This document shows, one piece after another, positions 46,310 through 57,365 of a stretch of DNA of 64,000 bases. The notes under the pieces were generated by a model that saw nothing but the letters and a program-made list of their open reading frames with translations, had not been told where the DNA came from and ran no database searches. The DNA comes from Brassica napus (lineage: Eukaryota; Streptophyta; Magnoliopsida; Brassicales; Brassicaceae): assembly GCF_020379485.1 (NCBI RefSeq), contig NW_026014848.1, positions 124,001 to 188,000 of the forward strand, in the 5' to 3' direction. Both the position numbers and the translations under genes were made by a program. How positions within the stretch are numbered: the stretch's first letter is position 1; each line of letters opens with the position of its first letter.

Positions 46310-47165
46310 TGAATCCCGAGCTGCTCTCGTTTCCGTCCTCACTTGTGGGTGGTCGTTCAAGGCCGCGTCGTTCTTTTTACCGATCCTTTCTCATCCCTCG
46401 TTCCCTCTTGGGGAGACGTTCCGGAGGCTGATAGTTAAGCGGTTCCGATGACGCCCCTGAGAAGGCTCCGTTTTTGTTTCTTCGACGACAGTCCCCGTTC
46501 TGAGATCCGAGAGGGGGACCTGGCTAACATGAGGAGGAAGTATGCGATTCATCCTTCAGTGGGATGAGAAGTCCGACTGAGTTCGAACGCGCTCCGGATG
46601 GGGGAGTGGGTGAGATAGCTGTCTATGAGGCATATCTGGAAGCAAGCTTCCGGGGCGTTACACCTTCTCTCGTAGGCGAAGTGTCATCTTTCTTCGATTT
46701 CTGTCCTTCTCAATATACTCCTTTTACCTGGAGGACTTTAATGGCCATCCAAGTACTTGGAGAACTCCACAGATTTTCTGTCAGGGTGCTTGAGATTTTA
46801 TACTCTTACTACTTTGCTCCTTTGAGGAACAAAGCGGGGTTCTACCACCTTCGATCCCGTGATGGCACCCCTATGGTCGAGGAACCTTGGAGGGGTGTCA
46901 GGGAAAATTATCCCATCGGGGATGGTTGGAACAACCGGTACATGTTCGTGAAGACCTAGGAGCCGGTTGGTTATCCTACGTCTTGGCGTACCGTTGGTAA
47001 GTTCTTCTTTTGAGCTTTGAGTTTTATCATTCCTTTGGGAGCCCGATTTGATGTTTAGCTTTTGCCTTGTCAGATGAGTCCCACCCGGTTTCCTTTGCTG
47101 GAGAAGCAGTAGCGAAGCCGGAGTTCCTCGACGATTCCGATGGGTGACCCTCCTGGTGAGCAGGG
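46310..47165 (+). pseudogene. Opposite-strand ORF of Tat element A, with an intron
   Basis: Runs antisense to the element. The open part 46564-46959 reads GEIAVYEAYLEASFRGVTPS, SQYTPFTWRTLMAIQVLGEL and FYHLRSRDGTP. The pattern matches plant proteins called putative gypsy-type transposon domain proteins. A TAG at 46957 and frame changes break it. A GTAAGT...TTGTCAG pair (about 46995-47070) looks like a functional intron in this direction, followed by ESHPVSFAGEAVAKPEFLDD, which again is in frame with the family pattern as I recall it. Antisense ORFs between integrase and 3' LTR are known in Tat relatives such as Grande and Retand. Role unknown. Confidence 0.55.
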
Positions 47166-47250
47166 AAGCCTTGCGTCATAGTCGTGTGTCGGGTAAGCCT
47201 TCCCTTTTTCCTATTAGGTGAGGCTTTGTCTTGTTTCTTACATAGCGTTT

Positions 47251-47946
47251 TCAAGGAATGTGGCGAGGCTCCCGGTATCGGTTGTCTATTCGGGGGACCC
47301 CAAAGAGAGTAATTACGTAGGTCCATAGGAATTTGTAGATCTGGAGGTTTGTTATGCTGCTGAGTGCTTCTACTTTAACCCATTTGGAGAAGTAGTCAGT
47401 GACTATCAGAAGGAAGACCTTCTGCCCCGGCACCATAGGGAATTTCCCTACAATGTCCATGCCCCACTTTCTGAAGGGCCATGGTGAGCTTATGGACTTG
47501 AGGTTCTTTGGGGGAAGCTTTGAGACGGGAGAGTGCCTCTGACACTTGTCGCAGTGTTTTGCTTGTTTGTCTGCGTCGGCGGCCATCGTGGGCAAGTAGT
47601 AACCCGCCTTTCTGGCTCTGAGCACAAGGCTCTTTCCGCTAGAGTTGGTTCCACAATCTCCTTCATGTAGTTCTACAAAGATTCTAGCAGCTTCTCGAGG
47701 TGTGACACACCTTAGGTACGGGCCAGAGAAGGATCTCCGGTACAGCTTCTCCTGTGATATACAATACCTCGCGGCTTGCTTCTTAATTTTCCTGGCCTTG
47801 TTGCGATCTTCCGGGAGAATGTCGGCCTCCAGGTACCGGACAAGGGGGGTCATCCATGTTTCGCCTTCTTCGACAGCAGAGACCTCCTCTGACGGGGGTT
47901 CCTCCAGGGTGGCTGGCAATTGAAGCACAAGCAAGGGTGTACTCAT
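47251..47946 (-). pseudogene. Tat A integrase, truncated core
   Basis: 231 codons. The N-terminal part has LVRYLEADILPEDRNKARKI and a zinc-binding region ending CDKCQRHSPV. The core starts with WPFRKWGMDIVGKFP (first catalytic Asp) and FSKWVKVEAL. It is cut after LFGVPR, exactly before the segment that normally holds the second Asp, and joined to unrelated sequence. The second Asp and the Glu are absent, so no activity is possible. Confidence 0.8.
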
Positions 47947-48054
47947 CTGGCTATTCGCTTCGAGGGCGGACCACAGATTAGCCAGGGCATCGGCTTGCGA
48001 GTTTTGTTCCCGGGGGATTTGAGTGAGCTTGCAGCTCTTGAAATTCTTGATCAG

Positions 48055-48603
48055 TCATTGGGAAACTGCCAGATATTGGATCATGCTGTCGTCTTTTGCT
48101 TGGTACTCTCCCTGTACCTGGTTGATTATCAGCTGGAAGTCGTCGAAGCCCTGGATGTTTTTTGCCCCCATTTGGTGGACGAGAGTTAGACCTACGATTA
48201 GGGCCTCGTACTCGCTTTCATTGTTGGTTGCTTTGAAGTTGCATCTCACGGCCCTAGAGGCTGTGTTCCCCGTCGGCGAGGTAAGCACTATTCCCATTCC
48301 AGCTCCTCTAACGTTGCTGGATCCATCAACGTGCAGGATCCATTCTACCTCTTCCTTAGTTTCGCCTCGGAGGCGTACCTCCTGCTCTAAAGCTGGGAGT
48401 AAGGCAGAGGAGAATTCAGCCACGAAGTCCGCTAGGACCGGTGACTTTATAGCCGTGGCAGGTCGAAATATTACGTCGTACTCCCCTAGTTCCACAGCCC
48501 ATTTGGCTAGGCGTCCGGAGACTTCGGGTTTGTGGAGGACCAACTTTACATTGAAGGAGGTACCAACCACGATTGGATGAGTCTGGAAGTAGGGTCGTAG
48601 CAT
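48055..48603 (-). pseudogene. Tat A additional RNase H
   Basis: Reads VLHKPEVSGRLAKWAVELGE, then WILHVDGSSNVRGAGMGIVL (Asp of the first RNase H motif), NFKATNNESEYEALIVGLTL (Glu motif) and FDDFQLIINQVQGEY (Asp-type motif; usually SDSQL). A second RNase H of archaeal type is known for the Tat lineage. It is followed on the minus strand by the integrase region. A copy of this segment sits alone at 23663-24067. Confidence 0.8.
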
Positions 48604-48753
48604 GCGAGCGGCGACTATCAGGGCTAAGGCCAGCTTCTCTAGATGGCTATAGCGGGTTTCCGCGTCCAGGAGAGCCTTACTTACGTAATAGATTGGTAGC
48701 TGCTTGTTTCCCTCCTCGCGGACTAGGGGCGCTCACGGCGTGTTCAGAGACTG

Positions 48754-49999
48754 CTAGATATAGCAGCATAGCTCATCGAGTAGTGGCTTGGATAGGAGAG
48801 GAGGAGTGGTGAGATATGACTTTACCTCTTGGAGAGCGGATTCGCACTCTTTCGTCCATTGGAAGTTCCTTGGATTCTTGAGGGCTCCGAAGAAGGCATG
48901 AGATTTGTCGGAGAGTCTGGAGATGAACCTTCTCAAGGCCGCCATCCTTCCCGTTAGGTTTTGAACCTCCTTGACGTTCTTTGGGCAAGGGATTGAATGA
49001 ATGACCCTAATTTGCTCCGGGTTGGCCTCGATGCGTCGGTGGGTTACAATGTACCCGAGGAACTTACCAAAACTGACCCCAAATGAACATTTAGCTGGGT
49101 TGAGCTTCATGGTATACTTCCGGAGGGCGGAGAAGCCTTGCTGTAGGTGAGATATGTGGTCCTCCGCCTCCAGGGAGTTGACCAGCATGTCGTCGATGTA
49201 GACCTCCATGGTTCGCCCGATCTGGTCCGCAAACATCAAGTTCAGTAGTCGTTGGTAGTTTGATCCTGCGTTCTTTAGGCCGAATGGCATAACCTTGTAT
49301 CAGTAGATCCCTCTGGACGTCATGAAGGATGTTTTCTCCTGGTCTTCCGGATGCATAAGTATTTGATTATAGCTTGAGAACGTGTCCATGAAGCTCATCA
49401 GCTGATGCCCCGCAGTGGCGTCCACCAGCTTGTCGATATGAGGTAGCGAGAATGGGTCCTTTGGACAGGACTTGTTGAGGTCCGTGAAGTTGATACATAC
49501 TCTCCACTTCCCGTTCTTTTTCTTGACGACGAGGACGTTGGGTAGCCATTCTGGATGTTGCACCTCACAAGTGAACCCCGCGCCGAGCAGGCTTTTGACT
49601 TCATCATTGATGATTGAGTCTCTTCCAGGAGCAAATTTCCTTCTCGTTTGTCTGACGGGTTGATGTAGGGGATCCACCTGTAGCTTGTGGATGATGATTT
49701 CCGGATCGATCCCAGGCATATCTGCATGGGACCAATCGAAGCAGTCGGTGTTAGACCTGAGGAAGTCTATCAGTCTTCTCCTCAATCCTTCGGTCAGCTT
49801 GGAGCTGATCTTGAGATGTCGGGTCTGACCTCCTTCGGTTAATGGCACGTCGTCCATTTCCTCTACCTCCGGTTCCTCGGTGTGATGAGCCGAAGGCTTA
49901 CTCTGTAATTGCTATAAGACCTTGGTCTTTCCCTTCAGAGTAGTCTGGTAGCAGGAGCGGGAATACTCCTTATCCCCTCTGACCGCCTTTATGCCCAAT
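48754..49999 (-). pseudogene. Tat A reverse transcriptase
   Basis: 49300-49857 carries NVLVVKKKNGKWRVCINFTD, CPKDPFSLPHIDKLVDATAG and DTFSSYNQILMHPEDQEKT. A single TGA at about 49300 replaces the Cys expected in GIYCYKVMPFGL. 48754-49290 continues in frame with MPFGLKNAGSNYQRLLN, the catalytic VYIDDMLVNS, and the thumb and RNase H start (FLGYIVTHRRIEANPEQIR). Upstream, 49857-49999 reads the protease-RT linker, with one more stop (TAG near 49915). It ends at the LTR of copy B. The first RNase H is degraded near 48600-48760. Confidence 0.85.
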
Positions 50000-50000
50000 G

Positions 50001-50490
50001 TGTTAGGGGGTTTTTGTGTAGGCTCTTTGTGAGTACTACGGAACGATGGATAAGCTGGTTTCTATTAGGTGTTTGTGTATTTTTTGTGGGAATTTAGTAA
50101 GGTAACAAGGATATAGGCTTGAAGAGACTTTTATTAGATAGAACAAGCAAGAACAAGCGAGGTTACAAGGTATTTGGTAAGAACCCTAATTCTAGCTGTC
50201 TAGCTCTAGTCTCTCAGCCTTGGAGAAGTCGATCCCTTGCCTTAGGGTTTAGTAGCTCTTATATAGTCGTCTAGGAGTCGGTTTCATTAGGTTAAACTCT
50301 TCCATAGTCGGAAATATGGAAGATTTTCTTTGTCGAAAGTTTTCCATTTCTTGGAAGGGAGCTCGTTTCCAGGGACCAAACTCGGGGTTCCTACTAGCGG
50401 GGACCCGGAGCGTTCCCTTATCGGGGACCCGAGGGTCTGGGTTTTACCTGGAGGTTGGAGGAAATGATACCGGGGTATTTTTCCCCAACA
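50001..50490 (-). repeat. Tat element B 3' LTR, inserted in element A
   Basis: 490 bp; minus strand TGTTGGGGAAAAATACCCC...CCCCCTAACA. A TATA box lies on the minus strand at plus positions 50259-50265. It is preceded in element order by the same sequence as at 45680, so it is the 3' LTR of a second copy whose body lies at higher coordinates. It abuts the RT linker of A rather than a primer site and gag, so it is not A's own 5' LTR. Confidence 0.75.
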
Positions 50491-51069
50491 GTTTGCCCCT
50501 TATTTCTCGATTTCGTCATCGAACTCGGGGAATAACCTGTGCACTCAAGTCAACCGGGGTTGCTCATTCTCAGCAGGCTCCCCTTGGGCAGGACCCCGTT
50601 CCATTGATCTTACTATCCTGGGTTCCACTCAAGCCGGAACTCATTCTGAACTCAGGTGAGGATCGGCTCCTTCGTGTTTTGACCGGAGTCTAGTAGTACT
50701 TTTCTCTTATCTTCTGGAGATGATGAGGCTGGAGATCTGATGTTAAACTGTGTACAGGCTGGAGAGAGTCGGAGAGATGATACTGGTAATGGTTTCCTCA
50801 AGGTCTCGTTTGTTCTTTGGGTCCCCAGGACTGAGGGGATAGGTTCCCTTATCGTGCTTCGAGACTCGTTTTCCCGCGTAGTCTCACCTTTTTGACGCGT
50901 GTAAGTCAATCTTAGGGTTTTTGATTTTCTTTCCCCGTTTCTGCTTCCTGGACTTTTGGGTTTCCTTTTCTTACCAAAATCTCGCGCGATCTCTATTACT
51001 CAGGCCTAGGTCTTCATTCTCTCAGGTAACACTTTCTTTCTCCCCATCTTTTATTCCGAACCTTTTAGG
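50491..51069. mobile_element. Tat B region between 3' LTR and opposite-strand ORF
   Basis: Non-coding, partly shared with 45680-45930. CTCTCAGGTAAC near 51020 could be the start of a leader intron for the plus-strand ORF. No other signal. Confidence 0.45.
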
Positions 51070-51701
51070 ATGACAAACGGACTAGATCTCGCCCTCGGCT
51101 CCTCTTCGATAGGTACTAGGGTTCACTCAAGACGTAGGGTTCTAAACGAGGCCTGCGGGTCCATGGATTCCTCAGATTCTTCTCTGGACCTGACCGCCGA
51201 AATAGAGGAACTTAGGAATGCTGCTGTTGGAGAGGCTCCACCACCTCCGGGAGGAGACAGACTTTTGCCGGTGGGTCCTCTATCGGTAATAGGAGTAGAG
51301 GAGGTCGCAAACTGGAGAAAGAAGTGTCGTATTCTAGACGAAGTTACCATTCGGATCCCTGGTCCCTTTTATAGGGTTTCGGATTTTGAGCTGGGTGAGA
51401 TCCCTGTATAGGAAGGTTTCTTCGAATCGGGTTTCAGAGACAAGATTCCTTCTTTGGTGGCTAAGATTTCGAAGGCAATGAAGATCTCCCCTGGACAGCT
51501 GAATCCTCCCTCCTGGAGGATCTTGATAGCTATGCAAAGTCTCGGTGATCTTGAGGGTTTTACCGTTGGACTCGCTGAGGCTCTATATTGTTATTCTATC
51601 TCTCCTTTGAACGGTGGGGAGTTTAGGTATCATTTGCATCCTCGTAGAAAAGCCCTTCCTGTGCGGGAGCTTTCGAAGGCTGAGAGAAAACGTTGCCCCA
51701 T
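51070..51701 (+). pseudogene. Opposite-strand ORF of Tat element B
   Basis: Starts MTNGLDLALGSSSIGTRVHS at 51070. A TAG at about 51409 after SDFELGEIPV interrupts it; the frame continues as EGFFESGFRDKIPSLVAKIS, QLNPPSWRILIAMQSLGDLE and PLNGGEFRYHLHPR. It aligns by eye with the ORF of element A (EIAVYEAYLEASFRGVTPSL, WRTLMAIQVLGEL). Removal of the single TAG would leave one frame of about 210 codons. It is cut at 51701 by satellite sequence. Confidence 0.6.
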
Positions 51702-54700
51702 ATCTCGACCAGAGACATAACTCATACAATAAGCATTCATCGATCGATGCAGCGGATTCAATCTCGAGATAAAAAAACAAGACAATACCACATAAACTTA
51801 AGCCTATACCCCATCTGTTTTAAATCTGGTTCGACAGAAAGGTCTAGACACGACCTGCAAATGGAATAGTCGAAGCACAATTCCTTTATGGCTTGTTAAA
51901 AACATTTTTCGGCAGAAAAACTCGATATGCTCATCTTTAGTAGTTATATGGTCGCATAAACGTAAAAAGGTATCAAACATTTATTAGATTTAGCATTGGT
52001 TCAGCCTTGACTTAGGCCACCATATATGATTATCTCGACCAGAGACATAACTCATACAATAAGCATTAATCGACCGATGCAGCGGATTCGATCACGAGAT
52101 AAAAAACAAGCCAATACCACATAAACTTAAGGCTATGCCCCATCTTTTTTAAATCTGGTTCGACAGAAAGGTCTAGACACGACCTGCAAATAGAATAGTC
52201 GAAGCATAATTCTTTAAGGCTTGTTAAAAACATTTTTCGGCAGAGAAACTCGATATGCCCATCTTTAGTAGTTATATGGTCGGATAAATGTAAAAAGGTA
52301 TCGAACATTTTTTAGGTTTAGCATTGGTTCAGCCTTGACTTAGGCCAACATATATGATTATCTCGACCAGAGACATAACTCATACAATAAGCATTCATTG
52401 ATCGATGCAGCGGATTCGATCTCGAGATAAAAAACAAGCCAATACCACATAAACTTAAGGCTATGCCCCATCTTTTTTAAATCTGGTTTGACAGAAAGGT
52501 CTAGACACGCCCTGCAAATGGAATAGTCGAAGAACAATTCCTTTAAGGCTTGTAAAAAACATTTTTCAGCAGAAAAACTCGATATGCCCATCTTTAGTAG
52601 TTATATGGTCGGATAAATTAAAAAAGGTATGGAACATTTTTTATATTTAGCATTGGTTCAGCATTGACTTAGGCCACCATATATGATTATCTCGACCATA
52701 GACATAACTCATACAATAAGCATTCATGGACCGATGCAGCGGATTTGATCTCGAGATTAAAAAACAAGCAATTACCACATAAACTTAAGGCTATGCCCCA
52801 TCTTTTTTAAATCTGGTTCGACAGAAAGTTCTAGACACGACCTGCAAATGGAATAAACGATGCACAATTCCTTTAAGGCTTCTTAAAAACATTTTTCGGC
52901 AGAAAAACTCGATATGCCCATCTTTAGTAGTTATATGGTCGGATAAATTTAAAAAGGTATGGAACATTTTTTATATTTAGCATTGGTTCAGCATTGACTT
53001 AGGCCACCATATATGATTATCTCGACCATAGACATAACTCATACAATAAGCATTCATGGACCGATGCAGCGGATTTGATCTCGAGATTAAAAAACAAGCA
53101 ATTACCACATAAACTTAAGGCTATGCCCCATCTTTTTTAAATCTGGTTCGACAGAAAGTTCTAGACACGACCTGCAAATGGAATAAACGATGCACAATTC
53201 CTTTAAGGCTTCTTAAAAACATTTTTCGGCAGAAAAACTCGATATGCCCATCTTTAGTAGTTATATGGTCGGATAAATGTAAAAATGTATCGAACATTTT
53301 TTATATTTAGCGTTGGTTCAGCATTGACTTAGGCCACCATATATGATTATCTCGACCATAGACATAACTCATACAATAAGCATTCATGGACCGATGCAGC
53401 GGATTTGATCTCGAGATTAAAAAACAAGCAATTACCACATAAACTTAAGGCTATGCCCCATCTGATTTAAATCTGGTTCGACAGAAAGTTCTAGACACGA
53501 CCTGCAAATGGAATAAACGATGCACAATTCCTTTAAGGCTTCTTAAAAACATTTTTCGGCAGAAAAACTCGATATGCCCATCTTTAGTAGTTATATGGTC
53601 GGATAAATTTAAAAAGGTATGGAACATTTTTTATATTTAGCATTGGTTCAGCATTGACTTAGGCCACCATATATGATTATCTCGACCATAGACATAACTC
53701 ATACAATAAGCATTCATGGACCGATGCAGCGGATTTGATCTCGAGATTAAAAAACAAGCAATTACCACATAAACTTAAGGCTATGCCCCATCTTTTTTAA
53801 ATCTGGTTCGACAGAAAGTTCTAGACACGACCTGCAAATGGAATAAACGATGCACAATTCCTTTAAGGCTTCTTAAAAACATTTTTCGGCAGAAAAACTC
53901 GATATGCCCATCTTTAGTAGTTATATGGTCGGATAAATTTAAAAAGGTATGGAACATTTTTTATATTTAGCATTGGTTCAGCATTGACTTAGGCCACCAT
54001 ATATGATTATCTCGACCATAGACATAACTCATACAATAAGCATTCATGGACCGATGCAGCGGATTTGATCTCGAGATTAAAAAACAAGCAATTACCACAT
54101 AAACTTAAGGCTATGCCCCATCTTTTTTAAATCTGGTTCGACAGAAAGTTCTAGACACGACCTGCAAATGGAATAAACGATGCACAATTCCTTTAAGGCT
54201 TCTTAAAAACATTTTTCGGCAGAAAAACTCGATATGCCCATCTTTAGTAGTTATATGGTCGGATAAATGTAAAAATGTATCGAACATTTTTTAGATTTAG
54301 CATTGGTTCAGCCTTGACTTAGGCCACCATATATGATTATCTCGACCAGAGACATAACTCATGCAATAAGCACTCATCGACCGATGCAGCGGATTCGATC
54401 TCGAGATAAAAAAACAAGCCAATACCACATAAACTTAAGCCATTACCCATCTGATTTAAATCTGGTTCGACAGAAAGGTCTAGACACGACCTGCAAATGG
54501 AATAGTCGAAGCACAATTCCTTTAAGGCTTGTTAAAAACATTTTTTGGCAGAAAGACTCGATATGCCCATCCTTAGTAGTTATATGGTCGGATAAATTTA
54601 AAAAGGTATCAAACATTTTTTAGATTTAGCATTTGTTCAGCCTTGACTTAGGCCACCATATATGATTATCTCGACCAGAGACATAACTCATACAATAAGC

Positions 54701-57365
54701 ATTCATCGACAGATGCAGCGGATTCAATCTCTATATAAAAAAACAAGCAATTACCACATAAACTTAAGCCTATACCCCATTTGTTTTAAATCTGGTTCGA
54801 CAGAAAGGTCTAGACACGACCTCCAAATGGAGTAAAGGAAGCACAAATCCTTTAAGGCTTGTTAAAAATATTTTTCGGCAGAAAAACTCGATATGCCCAT
54901 CTTTAGTAGTTATATGGTCGAATAAATGTAAAAATGTATCGAACATTTTTTAGATTTAGCATTGGTTCAGCCTTGACTTAGGCCACCATATATGATTATC
55001 TCGACCAGAGACATAACTCATACAATAAGCATTCATCGACCGATGCAGCGGATTCAATCTCGAGATAAAAAAATAAGCCAATACCACATAAACTTAAGGC
55101 TATGCCCCATCTTTTTAAATCTGGTTTGACAGAAAGGTCTAGAAACAACCTGCAAATGGAATAGTCGAAGCACAATTCCTTTAAGGCTTGTTAAAAACAT
55201 ATTTTTGCAAAAAAACTCGATATGCCCATCTTTAGTAGTTATATGGTCGGATAAATGTAAAAAGGTATCGAACATTGTTTAGATTTAGCATTGGTTCAGC
55301 CTTGACTTAGGCCACCATATATGATTATCTCGACCAGAGACATAACTCATACAATAAGCATTCATCGACCGATGCAGCGGATTCAATCTCGAGATAAAAA
55401 AAACAAGCCAATACCACATAAACTTAAGGCTATGCCCCATCTTTTTTAAATCTGGTTCGACAGAAAGGTCTAGACACGACCTACAAATGGAATAGTCGAA
55501 GAACAATTCCTTTAAGGCTTGTTAAAAACATTTTTCAGCAGAAAAATTCGATATGCCCATCTTTAGTTGTTATATGGTCGGATAAATGTAAAAAGGTATC
55601 AAACATCTTTTTAGATTTAGAATTGGTTCAGCCTTGACTTAGGCCACCATATATGATTATCTCGACCAGAGACATAACTCATACAATAAGCATTCATCGA
55701 CCGATGCAGCGGATTCGATCTGGAGATAAAAAAAAAGCCAATACCACATAAACTTAAGGCTATGCCCCATCTTTTTTCAATCTGGTTCGACAGAAAGGTC
55801 TAGACACGCCCTGCAAATGGAATAGTCGAAGCACAATTCCTATAAGGCTTGTTAAAACATTTTTCGGCAGAAAAACTCGATATGCACATCTTTAGTAGTT
55901 ATATGGTCAGATAAATGTAAAAAGGTATGAAACATTTATTAGATTTAGCATTGGTTCAGCCTTGACTTAGGCCACCATATATGATTATCTCGACCAGAGA
56001 CATAACTCATACAATAAGCATTCATCGACCGATGCAACGGATTCGATCTCGAGATAAAAAAACAAGCCAATACAACATAAACTTAAGGCTATGCCCCATC
56101 TTTTAAAAATCTGGTTTGACAGAAAGGTCTAGACACGACCTGCAAATGGAATAGTTGAAGCACAATTCCTTTAAGGCTTGTTAAAAACATTTTTTGGCAG
56201 AAAAACTCGATATGCCCATCTTTAGTAGTTATATGGTCGGATAAATGTAAAAAGGTATCAAACATTTTTTAGATTTAGCATTGGTTCAGCCTTGACTTAG
56301 GCCACCATATATGATTATCTCGACCAGAGACATAACTCATACAATAAGCATTCATCGATCGATGCAGCGGATTCGATCTCGAGATAAAAAAACAAGCCAA
56401 TACCACATAAACTTAAGGCTATGCCCCATCTTTTTTAAATCTGGTTCAACAGAAAGGTCTAGACACGCCCTGCAAATGGAATAGTCAAAGCACAATTCCT
56501 TTTAGGCTTGTTAAAAACACTTTCGGCAGAAAAACTCGATATGCCCATCTTTAGTAGTTATATGATCGGATAAATTTAAAACGGTATTGGACATTTTTTA
56601 GATTTAGCATTGGTTCAGCCTTGACTTAGGCCACCATATATGATTATCTTGACCAGAGACATAACTCATACAATAAGCATTCATCGACCGATGCAGCGGA
56701 TTCGATCTGGAAATAAAAAACAAGCCAATACCACATAAACTTAAGGCTATGCCCCATCTTTTTTCAATCTGGTTCGACAGAAAGGTCTAGACACGCCCTG
56801 CAAATGGAATAGTCGAAGCACAATTCCTTTAAGGTTGTTAAAAACATTTTTTTGCAGAAAAACTCGATATGCACATCTTTAGTAGTTATATGGTCGGATA
56901 AATGTAAAAAGGTATCGAACGTTTTTTAGATTTAGCATTGGTTCAGCCTTGACTTAGACCACCATTTATGATTATCTCGACCAGAGACCAAACTCATACA
57001 ATAAGCATTCATCGACCGATGCAGTGGATTCGATCTCGAGATAAAAAACGAGCAATTACCACATAAACTTAAGGCTATACCCCATCTTTTTTTAAATCAT
57101 GTTCGACAGAAAGGTCTAGAAACGACCTGCAAATGGAATAAACGAAGCACAATTCCTTTAAGGCTTGTTAAAAACATTTTTCGACAGAAAAACTCTATAT
57201 GCCCATCTTTAGTTGTTATAAGGTCGGATAAATGTAAAAAGGTGTCGAACATTTTTTAGATTTAGCATTGGTTCAGCCTTGACTTAGGACACCATATATG
57301 ATTATCTCGACCTGAGACCTAACTCATACAATAAGCATTCATCGACCGTGCAGCGGATTCGATCT
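51702..57365. repeat. Satellite array, direct arm, about 330-bp monomer, 17 copies
   Basis: Monomers begin at about 51702, 52030, 52359, 52689, 53019, 53349, 53679, 54009, 54339, 54668, 54998, 55328, 55659, 55988, 56318, 56648 and 56975, with a partial copy at 57304. Each contains TCTCGACCAGAGACATAACT, GACCGATGCAGCGGATT, a run of A, GTTCGACAGAAAGGTCTAG and GACTTAGGCCACCATATATG. Monomers between 52689 and 54339 are exactly 330 bp and almost identical. ORFs of 65-97 codons inside the monomers are by-products. The length is about two nucleosome repeats. I do not match it to a named satellite. Confidence 0.93.

Larger units (their letters stand above)
45209..50000 (-). mobile_element. Tat-type element A, 5' truncated
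   Basis: Minus-strand order from high to low coordinates: RT, RNase H, additional RNase H, integrase, an ORF on the opposite strand, 3' LTR (45209-45679). Gag and protease are missing because the LTR of copy B starts at 50001. YIDD-type RT and a second RNase H place it in the Tat lineage. RT, RNase H and integrase carry stops or deletions. Confidence 0.78.
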
